Assembly: GCF_030704535.1 (NCBI RefSeq) | Contig: NC_081808.1 | Coordinates: 25,175,501 to 25,239,500 of the forward strand | DNA length: 64,000 nt | Origin: Vitis vinifera | Taxonomy: Eukaryota; Streptophyta; Magnoliopsida; Vitales; Vitaceae | Direction: 5' to 3' | Shown here: piece after piece, positions 24,116-35,554 of the stretch | How the letters are laid out: each line of letters opens with the position of its first letter | How positions within the stretch are numbered: the stretch's first letter is position 1 | Notes under the pieces: generated by a model | What the model was told of the DNA's origin: nothing | What the model saw: only the letters and a program-made list of their open reading frames with translations | The model's database searches: none | Position numbers and translations under genes: made by a program

Positions 24116-25693
24116 ATGGCGTTGAGAGTGGGGCATAGTCGCTGCATCTCCACCTCTATTGCACTCAAACTCCAATTTTTTTCTATTACACCCTGCCACT
24201 TCTCATCCATCCCCCAACCCCCAGACGACGCCCTTTCCACAGGTCTTCCTTCCCTCCAGCCTTCATATGACGCTGATTTGATCTCCAAAATCCTCCTTCA
24301 ACACCACAACCCTTTCCACGCTATGGAGTCCTCTCTTCAGCTCAACGGCATCGCCCTCTCCACTCACCTCGTTCACCAGACCCTTCTCCGCCTCAGAAAC
24401 GTCTCCAAAATTGCCCTCTCCTTCTTCCTGTGGGCCAAGGACCAAGCCCATCATAGCCACGACGTTGTTTCCTACAACCTCATTATCGACATTCTCGCAA
24501 AAGTTCGGCAATTCGACGTTGCCTGGCAGTTCATCATCGAAATGGATCAAAATTCCCTGGAACCCACCTCTACTACCTTCCGTATTTTGATTCGGAGGTC
24601 GGTTTCGGCTGGGCTCACGCGCCAAGCTGTTCGGGCGTTTGATGACATGAGTTGTTTTGTCGAGAAGGATGCGGATTCTGATGATTTTTGTTATCTGCTC
24701 GATACCCTCTCTAAGTATGGGTATGTGAAGCTTGCTTCACAGATTTTTAATCAAAGGAAGTTCAAATTCGAGGCTAATGCCAAAATGTATACTATTTTGA
24801 TATATGGGTGGTGTAAGATTAACCGAGTTAGCATAGCGGAGAGGCTGCTTGGTGAGATGGTAGAACGTGGGATTGAGGCGAATGTTGTTACATATAATGT
24901 GCTTTTGAATGGGATTTGCAGGAGGGCGAGTTTGCACCCTGATGACAGGTTTGAGAGGACAATTCGGGATGCAGAGAAGGTGCTCGATGAAATGCGCCAA
25001 AAGGGGATTGAGCCTGACGTAACAAGCTATTCCATTGTTATTCATGTGTATAGTAGGGCTCATAAACCTGAGTTGACACTTGATAAGTTGCGGATGATGA
25101 AAGATAAAGGGATATGGCCAACCGTGGCAACTTATACATCAGTGGTTAAGTGCCTTTGTTCATGTGGGAGACTTGAAGATGCTGAGGAGTTGGTTTCTGA
25201 CATGGTGAAGGATGGGGTTAGTCCATCAGCTGCAACATACAACTGTTTCTTCAAAGAGTATAGGGGGAGGAAAGATTCAGATAATGCTTTGAGGTTGTAT
25301 AGGAAGATGAAGGAAGAATATTCATGCTTGCCTGATATGCACACTTATAACATATTAGTGGGAATGTTTGTGAAGTTGAACCGCATGGAGATTGTGCAAG
25401 AGATATGGGATGATATGAAAACGAGTGGGGCAGGACCAGATTTGGATTCATATACACTGTTGATCCATGGGTTATGTGAGAAACAGAAGTGGAAAGAAGC
25501 TTGCCATTTTTTTGTGGAGATGATAGAGAAGGGGTATCTTCCTCAGAAAATCACTTTTGAGACACTTTACCGGGGCTTAATACAATCTGATATGTTGAAA
25601 ACCTGGAGGAGATTGAAGAAGAAGCTTGAGGAAGAGTCAATAACATTCGGTTCTGAATTCCAACAGTATCACTTCAAGCCCTACAGGAGATGA
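24116..25693 (+). CDS. P-type pentatricopeptide repeat protein, probably mitochondrial
   Basis: A single-exon gene of 525 residues. PPR proteins bind organellar RNA one base per repeat and guide processing, stability or translation. About ten tandem P-type repeats of near 35 residues fill residues 117-477, with the typical VVTYNVLLNG, DVTSYSIVIH, TVATYTSVVK, DMHTYNILVG and DLDSYTLLIH first helices. The fifth repeat carries an insert (around RRASLHPDDRFERTI). No E, E+ or DYW domain follows; the protein ends with a short basic tail, so an editing-factor role is unlikely. The N-terminus (MALRVGHSRCISTSIALKL) is rich in Arg and Ser and lacks acidic residues, as expected of a mitochondrial targeting peptide. 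The ATG at 24116 is chosen because it begins that peptide. I cannot name a specific orthologue. Confidence 0.93.
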   Translation: MALRVGHSRCISTSIALKLQFFSITPCHFSSIPQPPDDALSTGLPSLQPSYDADLISKILLQHHNPFHAMESSLQLNGIALSTHLVHQTLLRLRNVSKIALSFFLWAKDQAHHSHDVVSYNLIIDILAKVRQFDVAWQFIIEMDQNSLEPTSTTFRILIRRSVSAGLTRQAVRAFDDMSCFVEKDADSDDFCYLLDTLSKYGYVKLASQIFNQRKFKFEANAKMYTILIYGWCKINRVSIAERLLGEMVERGIEANVVTYNVLLNGICRRASLHPDDRFERTIRDAEKVLDEMRQKGIEPDVTSYSIVIHVYSRAHKPELTLDKLRMMKDKGIWPTVATYTSVVKCLCSCGRLEDAEELVSDMVKDGVSPSAATYNCFFKEYRGRKDSDNALRLYRKMKEEYSCLPDMHTYNILVGMFVKLNRMEIVQEIWDDMKTSGAGPDLDSYTLLIHGLCEKQKWKEACHFFVEMIEKGYLPQKITFETLYRGLIQSDMLKTWRRLKKKLEEESITFGSEFQQYHFKPYRR

Positions 25694-27744
25694 TGCACAA
25701 TTATCATTCAGGTGTGTTGATTTATATTCTAAAATGTATATGTAACCTTTAAAGACAAATGAATTCATTCATGCCCTATGGTCACAGCCCTTCTAGAAAT
25801 ACTTTAATTATTCAAAAGAAAAAAGGAAAAAAAAAAAAAAACTAGTAAAAAGTGTGCAATCTTTATTAGTTGTGATGATTAACCTATGAATAGGAGTTCT
25901 AGGTCTTCAACAATCAGACTAGTGCATCTGCACTAAATACTGAAAGTTTGTTGCTGGAAATCTCTACTGCTGAATTTATAGCATTGAAAACTCCAAACCG
26001 CTGAAAGGGCAAATCCATCATGAGGCTGATACAATGAAGGCAATGTAATGTTGTTAGGTAGATTAGAATCACTTGTTGCATGCACATGCAGTTCTTGGTG
26101 ATAAGTTGGCTGACTGCAGCTTGATTTTTCAGTCCATTTTTATTGAAAATGGAAATTCCAATACATAACATAGTGTGTATTGATTATGGTAATACATTTG
26201 TTTGTTAGGATCCAATATTGGTTATGTTAATACATGTACCCTTTTTCTTTTCTTTTCTTTTCTTTCCTTTCCTTTCCTTTTTTCGCTGCTTTTTGTCCCA
26301 GAACATAATGAGTGTACTTGTTTATTTTCCATTTGACAGTTTCTTGTTTTCTTGCAGAAAAATATATTCCGAAAACCTTGACAACTTATTTTGTTTCTGT
26401 TGTTTTTTGTGAATTTGCTGCTCTGAAAATTGGCTAATGCCATAAGATTCTAAGAACTCTATGAATGAATAAATTAATTTTTTGATTTATTTCTCTTCAT
26501 CAATTTATGCTGGTTGTTTTATTTTAATCCCTCTTAGATCATTTCTTCATTTGTTGGATGAATTAAACCATTTGCACGTGAGCTTCCATTCTCTTTTCTC
26601 AAACCTATTAATAATAATATTATTTTGTTGTGATTGAATATGTTTGAAGACATTATGCCTATCAAACAAGAGAAAACATTATCAGAAAGCTTGAATGTTG
26701 AAACTTTGAATTTTGATGAATGAGACTGGTTGATGGCTTGGGTTGCTGATTAACCAGCACAAGGGGTCATTATTAGAGACTGGGGGGTTTAATGTTTTAC
26801 CATGATCTATTGCTTTTGGGATAACTTATGTTGAAATGGCTAAAATGTCTTGATTAAATTATCTCTTAGGGCTTTCCTTACCAGCAGGTGCTAAAGAGGT
26901 GGATTGCAGTTGGGTGAGGATTAGGGTTCAAGTCACTTGAAGTTCCTGCATATTTAAAAGCAAGGAAAAATCAGTTATTTATGATGTTCATAATTTGTAC
27001 ATAGCTGCTCTTGTTGGCAAAATTTGAAATGTACTTGGGAAGATAACTGCTTTGTCAAAACTTCATCAAGTTCATCTACCTTTTCAGACTTACAGTCACG
27101 AGCTTCATGCCAGCGATGCCACAGGACTGCTGGTCATGACTTATTTTTTGCTGGTGTCAGTTATCTTACACCAAAAAGAACAGAACATGCTGCATATGGA
27201 ATATGGGAAGATGAGAATTGCAGCCATTTCAATATGGGTTGCAACTAAACACTTGCTGCTGTTCCATACATTTTGCTTTCGGTTGTCTAATGGTGCCAAA
27301 GAGAATCCGACATATTCTTACAGAGAATGCAAGGCTTAATTTTATATGAGATTTGCCCATGGAGTTTTGAGAGACTGAGCTATTTAACTTGAAAGGCACA
27401 GATGTTATGTAAGGAATGAAGGGAAGAACATGAACAGTGAGAGGTCATCTGATTCAGGTTGAACACAATATAAGCACTAGAGGAAGGTCAGAAAGGTCAT
27501 AGGCAGAGGCTGTGAAAATTGACATGATGAGATTAGCATGTATGATCATGTGATTTAACTTTAACCTATGTCCTTCATATTAGACAAGCTTGTTAGTTCT
27601 TGTTCTCATGCATACCCGTACGTATTTTAATCTCCTCTATAAGTGGGCCTTTATTATATTTTTGTGAATGATCAATAGTTCATAACTGATGAGTTTGGCT
27701 AATTGTCGAAGGGGATTTCCATTTCTTACGATTGTTACATTTGG
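25694..27744. other. Region downstream of the PPR gene, no gene seen
   Basis: Less AT-rich than the intergenic tracts, and some of it may be a spliced 3' UTR. A (ttttc)n pyrimidine tract lies at about 26238-26285. Short ORFs on both strands show no family features. Confidence 0.4.
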
Positions 27745-27935
27745 TTCTAAGTAGTGGTGGCAATGGGGGCGGTTTTTTCAGGTACCTGCCTCGCCCCACC
27801 CCACCCCTAATGAAACAGGTTTCAACTTTTAACTAAATGGGTTTGACATGAGTTTGGGAATTTTTTTAAAAATTGGGACAGGCTCGAGTATTGCCTTGTC
27901 TCACCCTGCCCTGATTATACCTAAAATTAATTTAA
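27745..27935. repeat. GC-rich dispersed repeat (ggtggcaatgggggcgg type)
   Basis: Runs from ggtggcaatgggggcggttt through cctgcctcgccccacccc to ctcaccctgccctg. This composition stands out sharply from the flanks and resembles a common plant interspersed repeat of unknown class. It is followed by about 150 bases of A/T-only sequence. Confidence 0.4.
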
Positions 27936-28089
27936 TTTAATTTTTATTTTAATATATAGATAATAATAAAAAAAATTAATAAAATAAGTTATAAAAAATA
28001 TAATAATTTAATTATTTATAAAATATATTTATTTTGATGTAATTAAAAATTTAAAAAGTAATTTAAAAAAAAAATCAAAAAATAACCAA

Positions 28090-29926
28090 CCTCCTAAGAC
28101 AATGAAGGATTACTTGCAGCCTACTTGAGACAGTACTCCCTCTTGCTCAAACTTGCCTTTTGATGATCTTCAAATAAACATTGAGCCAATTTCCCACTCT
28201 CAAGCTAAGTGTTTTCCTTCTTTTCATCAAAGGAAAAAGCCAAGCATTTGTGGTATAGCCTAGGGCCCCATGGTATAAGTTCTTAGGTTACACTACAAAA
28301 CATTTTTGTTAACAAATTCTTTCCAATTTGCAAAACAGTTTCCTTTAGAAAAAAAATATATAGTTGAGGAAAAGAATCCTAGAAGGTTGTAAATAAGGTG
28401 ATTAGCTTTATCTTTGAAAATAAATAAAAAAATAAAAATGGAAAAATAAAATTGTAAGGGGCATGAAACAAAGGAATGACAAAGCATTGCTTTGCATGCT
28501 CACACTAGTTTTATTCCTTCCTCAATCTCCCCCTCATAACAACTCAAAAATTTTGAGCTTCAAGGTCCCATCAGGGAGTTTTTAAATATCTTCTCTGAAG
28601 AAATTTTTTTTCTTACTTAAACATGGCTCTCAACCATAGGGGAAGGCATCCTAAAAATCTTAGGAAACCATGGTTAAAAATTTGTCAAAATGGATGTCTC
28701 CAATCTACCTATGGAAAGTAAGGAAAAAGACAAAAATCCATTGGCTAGCTAAACGCCAGTCAAAAATTTGTAAATAGTTTTTACTTTTCATTTCCCTTTA
28801 TATTTTTGCTTCTATTGCTATAAGCACTAAGCCCCATCTTTGTGAAGTGAATGACTCATCAGTCATCACTTCTAGCTTCACTCAAGACCTATGAATAACC
28901 ACCTACCTATCCCCCATAGGACTCAGGTATAAATTTCTCAATCCTTTTTTTGTTTTATCATCCTTCAAAATAGGCATAAAATGTTGGCACCAAGAAGCAA
29001 TGCACAAGTGTTAAAAAGAAAGGAATTGCACACCTCTCAAGTGTGGGTCGACTTGGATTGCATACCTATAAAGCGCATCATGAATTGCGCACTTTGAAGG
29101 CATGACTTAAATTCTGCACCTTAGGAGACCAATTAAAATGACACACTCAAGGAGCATGACTACATTCACACCTATGAATGACCATTTAAATTTTACTAGG
29201 AGCACAATTTATATTGTGTAGTTCATATGAGCAACTTGAAGTACACTCCACAAGCACGCAACCACCTTCCATAGGATGCCAACTTACACTCCTTAATTAC
29301 TCAAGAAACTTTCATTTCCCTTGTTATCAATGCATCAATTGAGGTGGGTAGGAAACTAATTAAAGGGTCTTCTAAATTTTTATAAAAAGGGAAGAAATTT
29401 TCACCACACCATGCTTGTGCTCAATCACGATCACACACAAAAGCATAACATGAAACTCTAAGGAATGATGGAAACCAAAACACTAGACCTAAGAGGAAGA
29501 GAGCTGAAAATAAGCAATCAAGCCAAATTGTGAAAGACAAGGTGACCAAACTAGTTGCTATAACAGCCACAATACTAAAACAACCTATTAGGGAATTTAA
29601 TGAAATGAGTGTTCAAGTAGCACGGCTTACAATTTGTGTAGCAACAGTGACCGAACTCCCAACTATCACTATGAAACCCTTAGGACAATGTCACCATGTA
29701 AAGAATAATTGAAGACATCAATGGGTGATATTGAATGCCATTGGTTGGTCTCACCCTCACGTAACAGTAAGAGGAAAGAGATGGGTGAATGAATATACAA
29801 CAAAGGCTCAAGATCTCAACTTACCATAAACTCTTCAATTCAAACCCCACCAAGACTTCCATACCCAATTTTTGCATTGTTTTTTCTTCATATTGTTCTT
29901 TCAATAATAAGATCAGGCACAACAAA
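28090..29926. other. Unassigned, probably decayed repeat sequence
   Basis: No coherent ORF or protein motif was found. The base composition differs from the pure A/T intergenic stretches and suggests old retroelement sequence, but I cannot support a class. Confidence 0.35.
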
Positions 29927-31462
29927 GTTAGTATAAAGAGAGAATCCTAAAAAGTATGACATGATGTAACAAATTTTAGATTCATTAATAAATTTATTTA
30001 TTTATAATTTTGGTTCCCTTTATTATCCTATTTGCATTAGTTATTTATCTGAACATTCATGATCATATCATTTGTTTTACTGCGATCATATCATTCACGA
30101 TCATATCATTTATAATCAGTTCATAAATTTAAGCAATCCAATAGAGATGGTTGAGCACTACCACCTAATCGGAGGGATGACTTTTCTTGATCATTAAAAT
30201 GGTTTTCCCATGATGAGTGCACTAGTGCGCATAGTTGCACATTGGATAGCACCTATAGTGAATCATGATATAAGCTATTGGGTAGTCATGATTCATCAAA
30301 TTACTATACTACATGGACTCTCAACCTTAAGAGGATATTAAGTTTATGTCAAAATCAACACAAGGCTTTGACTTATGGGTTCCCTAAGGTGGTCATGTAT
30401 TCCCTATAGATTAAATCATTGTCGATAAAGACTGGTAGCAACAGGTATTCTCAATAGAGGCACCATGATATCTTATGAGATTAAGACAACGCATCCCTTA
30501 AGGTGATCAGGAAAACTATAGTCATAGTAATTCCTTAGTAGAATTTGGAATATGGTCTTTGTGAGCTAGAGTATAACAATTGATCACATAACATGAGGAT
30601 TTATAACTCAATTATTAGAGAGGTAATCTTGAGAGGTTGATAGCACTACCTTATCACATTACAAACATTAGTTCATAAAGGAAGTGCATGCAATAGATAG
30701 TGGGTCATAGACTTAAACTTTGTCTCATTGTAATATCATATGATACTGGAGTGTAGTTGATTCTCTTTAATAGAATGTTGAGTCAACTTCAAAATTAGAT
30801 TATAAGGAAACCATTATTTTTCTATGGATCCCAATAGTCCCCGCTCGAGTTCCTTATTCATGATGGCACTTTTGTTTGAGGGATTTTAGGTTTATAGTTC
30901 ATAAGTGTGCATAAGGGTGTTTTGGTCTGCAATGTTGCAGCAAATTTTATGACAAGACTTTTTATATTGGACTAATTAATTAAATAGAGTCCAATAAGGC
31001 TAATTAATTAATTAGGACCCAAGTAGACTAGATTAGACCCAAGCCCAATTTGGGTTTAAGTCACTTTATCTCCTAGGAAGCCTATAAACACCCCCTTTAA
31101 GGGTTAAGACTTTAGACTTTTGATCATTGTCTTCTAGAAAGAATGAGAGAAACCCTTGCCACCCTTAAGAAAAAGGTAAGTCCACCTTTCTCCTATGTCA
31201 AGTTTCATGAATCGGGTGAAATATTGTTGAATAGATGAGATCTACAATGACTATTGCATATTTGACATTTTCTTTAGATTGGATTCAATTTAGGAACATT
31301 CAAACCGTTTTTATTATTATTCTAATCTCTAAATCTAGTATCTTTAATGGTTTTTATTGCCATTGTTTTTTGCTACAATAAAGCTGGAGATGTGTAAGAT
31401 TATATTGCATGCACATTACATGATCCAAGGCTTAGGAACAAAGTAATGCAGGATTCCCAACA
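29927..31462 (+). mobile_element. LTR of an inverted LTR pair, locus B, plus orientation
   Basis: Begins about 29927 (gttagtataaagagagaatcct) and ends ggattcccaaca at 31462. It contains a TATA-like cctataaacaccccc at about 31080 and the aatgttgagtcaacttcaaaatt block shared with locus A at 13700. Its outer sequence (aaaagtatgacatgatgtaac) is the reverse complement of that ending at 32743. No coding. Confidence 0.6.
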
Positions 31463-32743
31463 TTCTCTCCCTCTCTCTAAGTGAACAAGAAGAATGGCTT
31501 ATCAAGAATGAAGCCCTAACCCCTAAAGTGGTTTAAGTGACTTTAGCCTATCTTAGGCTGAGGTCACTTAAACTAGCCCACATGGGTCCTAATTGATCAA
31601 TTAACTCAATTAGACTTCAATTAATCAGTGAGCCCAATCTAGAGAGATTGTTCATACGCTCATGTGCAACCTTATGTATTTACGAAAACACCCTTATACA
31701 TACAAGTGAACTAAGAAAATAACCAACCTCCATAAATTGTGTCACCATGGAAAACAAGCTCAAGCAAGAAACATTGGAACCCAGAGGTAAGTATTGGATC
31801 CCTCATAATCTAATTATGAAACTGACTCAACATCCCACTATAAAGAATCAACTATACTTCAATATCCTATATATATTACAAAGAGACAAAAGTGTTCAAG
31901 TTTGTGACCTAATATCCACTATAAGTAGGTTCCCTATAAATTGGTATATGTAATATAATAAGGTGAATGTCATCAACCTCTTAAGATTACTTCTACAATC
32001 CTTGAGTCCTAGACCCTCCTATTGTGTGATCAATTGACATACCCTACCTTGCAAAGAGTATATGTGAAGTTCCAAGTAAGGAACTACTAGAACCATAGTT
32101 TTTCCTAAGCACACTTTCTTAGGATCACCTAAGGGAACGCAATGTCAAAATCTCCATGAGATATCATGGTGCCTCTATTAAGAATACATGTTGCCACCAA
32201 CCTTCATCAATAATGACTCAATCCATAAGAAATACATAACCACCTTAAGGTTTCTCACCCATAGGTTAAAGACACTGCAAATTTTGGCACAAGCTCAACA
32301 TTTAAGTTTGAAAGACTATATAATATAGCAACTTAGTGAAGTTGTCATTACCTGATACCCTTACATCATGACTTACAATGGATTATGTTCAATGTGTAAT
32401 CATACACACTATTGCACTCACCATGATAATCTCATCTTAATAACCAAGATCAATTATCTCTCCATTTAGGAGATAGTGCACTATAACCTCAAATGGATCA
32501 CCTAAGTTCATAACCCAATTATGAACAAATCATATACTTACAAGGAACCCATAACTTGGATCTCTCATACAACCTTTAATGCACCTAAGTTATGTACAAT
32601 GCAAAAAAATGTCATGTCAAATGCTCATAATATACAATGCATGAACAAGATAAATAGAAAATGAAAACTTGAATCTTATTATAAAATAATAAATTCAAAT
32701 AAATATTACACCATGTCATATTTTTAAAGGTTCTATCCTAACA
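31463..32743 (-). mobile_element. LTR of an inverted LTR pair, locus B, minus orientation
   Basis: The same LTR family as 29927-31462 in reverse orientation, with the outer end ggttctatcctaaca at 32743. Read backwards it matches the plus copy block for block, for example gatcaattg(t/a)(t/c)a around 32030 against 30580. It is truncated at its inner end, where it directly abuts the plus LTR. Confidence 0.6.
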
Positions 32744-32949
32744 CTAGATATCTTCATTTTTTTTACTTTATTAATGTTTTATTTCACTTCGTCATTTTAT
32801 GGGGAAAAAAATGGATATGGTTTGATAGGATGATTTAGGTTGGAGAACGATTGTTTATTACTTAGAACTATTGATATGGATGGATGATTGTTTGACACGA
32901 ATGATTTGAATGATATGGATTATATGGACTATTTCTTTTATATTGTTTT

Positions 32950-34149
32950 TGTTAGCCCAAGGGTTTTCCTAATCGGGTTTTGATGATAACAAACCATGGT
33001 TAAGTAACTAATTGATTTAATGGTTAAGAATCTCAGGCATAAACTCGAAAATTCTTCTAATGACCAAATGAATACAAGATCGAAACTTTTGGAAGACTTG
33101 TGATCATAGGAAACGAATGTAAGATGAATGCATGAGTGCATTTAGGATTTTCATACCGTTTCATGCAACTTAGAAAACTCGGTTTATTCTTTAAAACTTC
33201 GATTTCATTTAAACCCGAGTTTTAACAAATGTACCTTAGGCAAAATGTTTTAAAATTGACATAATAATTTACCTAAAAACCTTGCCTAAGTGTTAGAAAA
33301 GAAAGGAATTGAAAAAGATAGGTTTTCGGGACCAAAAGACTCAACTGGTTGAGACTATAACCAACCGGCTCAACCGGTTGGGGAACCGGTCGACCAGTTG
33401 TCCTTGTTCGGTCGAGGGATGCCCAAAATCTTCTCTCTCTCCCAGTAGCCTTCTTTTCCCGATCGAGGTCCTGTCGAGGACTGGTCGAGGCAACGATAAC
33501 CTGTCAAGTATTAAATGATCCAACGGCTAGTGAACCGGTCGACCCCTAGCTCGACCGGTCAAGGTTATCTTTTACTTTTTTTGGCTCCCAAGCTTAGAAA
33601 CCTATAAATTGAGAGCTCCACTTCATTTATTGACAAGAGAACACTTGCAATCAATTGTCTACCTACCTGTTCTTGACCAAAAAGCTCTCATTTCTTTCTT
33701 AGTGCATTAAATCATCACTTGCATATCCTTTAGCACACTCTTGTGTGTCATCCTAGCTTTGTCTTGTATTTGAGCTATCCTTAAGCTAGGTTGAGGGATT
33801 CGCTCTTGTAAAAACCAAGTGTTAAAGCCTTCAAGAGGTTTGAATCTTGAAGAGATTGTGTAAGAGTCCATTGAAGTCGGAATCTAAGTGTAAGAAGATT
33901 GGAAGCTTGGTTGAAACTTCAAGTTAATGGAACCCTCATTCAGTTAGGAGATTAAGGAGAGTGGACGTAGGCAAGGAAGTGTCGAACCACTATAAAACCC
34001 GAGTTTGAATTCTCTAACTCTATCTCTTTATTTTGTTTATATTGTGTTTGAACTTGTTGTGATTGAAAAGAATTTAAAAAACCCAATTCACACCCCCTCT
34101 CCCCCCTTTTGGGTGTTTTTCTTAATTAAGCATAACCCTTATTTTCTCA
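32950..34149 (+). mobile_element. Solo LTR, SIRE-like copia family
   Basis: Starts TGTTAGCCC and ends TTTTCTCA, with the 5 bp duplication GTTTT on both sides (32945-32949 and 34150-34154). It holds the gtggacgtaggcaaggaa...cgaaccactataaaa block characteristic of SIRE/Maximus-type LTRs, and a cluster of GGTCGACC-like motifs at 33350-33570. No internal region flanks it, so it is a solo LTR left by recombination. The duplication is low in complexity, so exact ends are moderately sure. Confidence 0.72.
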
Positions 34150-34154
34150 GTTTT

Positions 34155-35554
34155 ATACTTTTTTGTACACATTACTTTTCATTAGTAGTGGTGGTTAAGT
34201 GTGTGTAGATCACAGTTTTCCAAGGCATTTGCAACATAGATTGGAAAACATTTTTTCTCTTCGTTGATAGGTTTTAACATATTTAGTTAGGATTGAGAGT
34301 ATGGTTGATTTATAAACTTTGGTTGAGAATATTTGGGAGGGAGGGGATTTATTTGTGATCATTGTTTTATTAGAAGGGGGATATTGTTAGTGAAATATGA
34401 GCTAGCTTAGTTGAATATAAGTTAGCAATTTTATTCCAAACATTTTTAAACCAATTTTAAATACTTCCCTAAGAGTTCCTTGGCCTTTGAAGATTCAAAG
34501 CTCATCAAGTGAAAAGATTGGCCACCACAAAAAAAAAAAAAAAAAAAAAACAAAAAAAACAAAAATAGTATGGAGTGCTCATGTGCATCTTGAGAGTGTT
34601 TAAGTGCTGGACTTAAATGTTTCTTAATTGGAACTCTTGTCATGAACAAAACATGGCCATAATGTTTCTTTCTCTTTTTCTCTCTTTTTTACCATTTAAG
34701 ATCTATTCTAAAGTAGAGAAAACAACCAAAAAGGGCCAGCATAAATTAAAGAACTCATCATCAAACCAAAAGACTTTAATCAACGTGAATCATCTACTTT
34801 TGTATGAAATAATCGATCATAACTATTTGGTCATAACCACCCATGTAATGTGAGAAATGGTATTTTTTCTTTTTCCTGCATCACAAAATCCATTAATCTT
34901 ATGCTCCACACATCACAGTACATAACTTCATGCATCTATTAGGCACATAAAACCAGATAATTTCACCAACCCCTTCCATAGTTTCTATTACAACATGATA
35001 TTCATCCAACTTGAACTATATGAAATACTGAAACATAAGGATCTCAACCAGCTACTTCTACAAAGAGAGCACAAGGAAAGCTAAGCTACTGATCGACTTA
35101 TGAGCATAGATAGATATAGCATCAAAGTGCAGTCACAAGATGGAATCGGAGATAACAGATGCTGCTGTTTAATCCAAAGAAAGGTCGATCTACTGCAGTT
35201 AAATTCATCATATTTGGGTTAAGAGTTGATGGAGAGCAATGAGTTCATAATGCTCATGTCTACAGACTACTCTGTTATAGAATTTCAGCTACTCAGACAC
35301 AAGTTTGACAACAAAAACCACTTCCATGGAACATGGAATGATAAACAACTACTTTGGCAAGGAGGAGGGCAAACCCTCTTGCAAACACCCTCTCTTCCAA
35401 GACCCAGGTTTAAGAAACCTAACAAAAATCAGAAACAACCAACAACATACAAAAAGGTAGAAAGACAAACTAAAAGTAAGGAATATACAAAGAATCATGC
35501 AAACCGAAACCATTTTGTCACTTGGATGATGGTTGAATTTCACTGGAAGTCTGG
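34155..35554. other. Intergenic region downstream of the kinase gene
   Basis: No gene. Contains an A-rich tract (about 34507-34565). The part nearest 35554 is the 3' UTR of the minus-strand kinase gene, but the polyadenylation site cannot be fixed. Confidence 0.45.

Noticed and set aside
23917..25457. Several open frames antisense to the PPR gene
   Set aside because: They are shadows of the sense PPR coding sequence, with no start context or family match.
28981..29710. A gag-like ORF near 29530
   Set aside because: Sixty codons without a zinc knuckle or any motif; low confidence even as retroelement coding.
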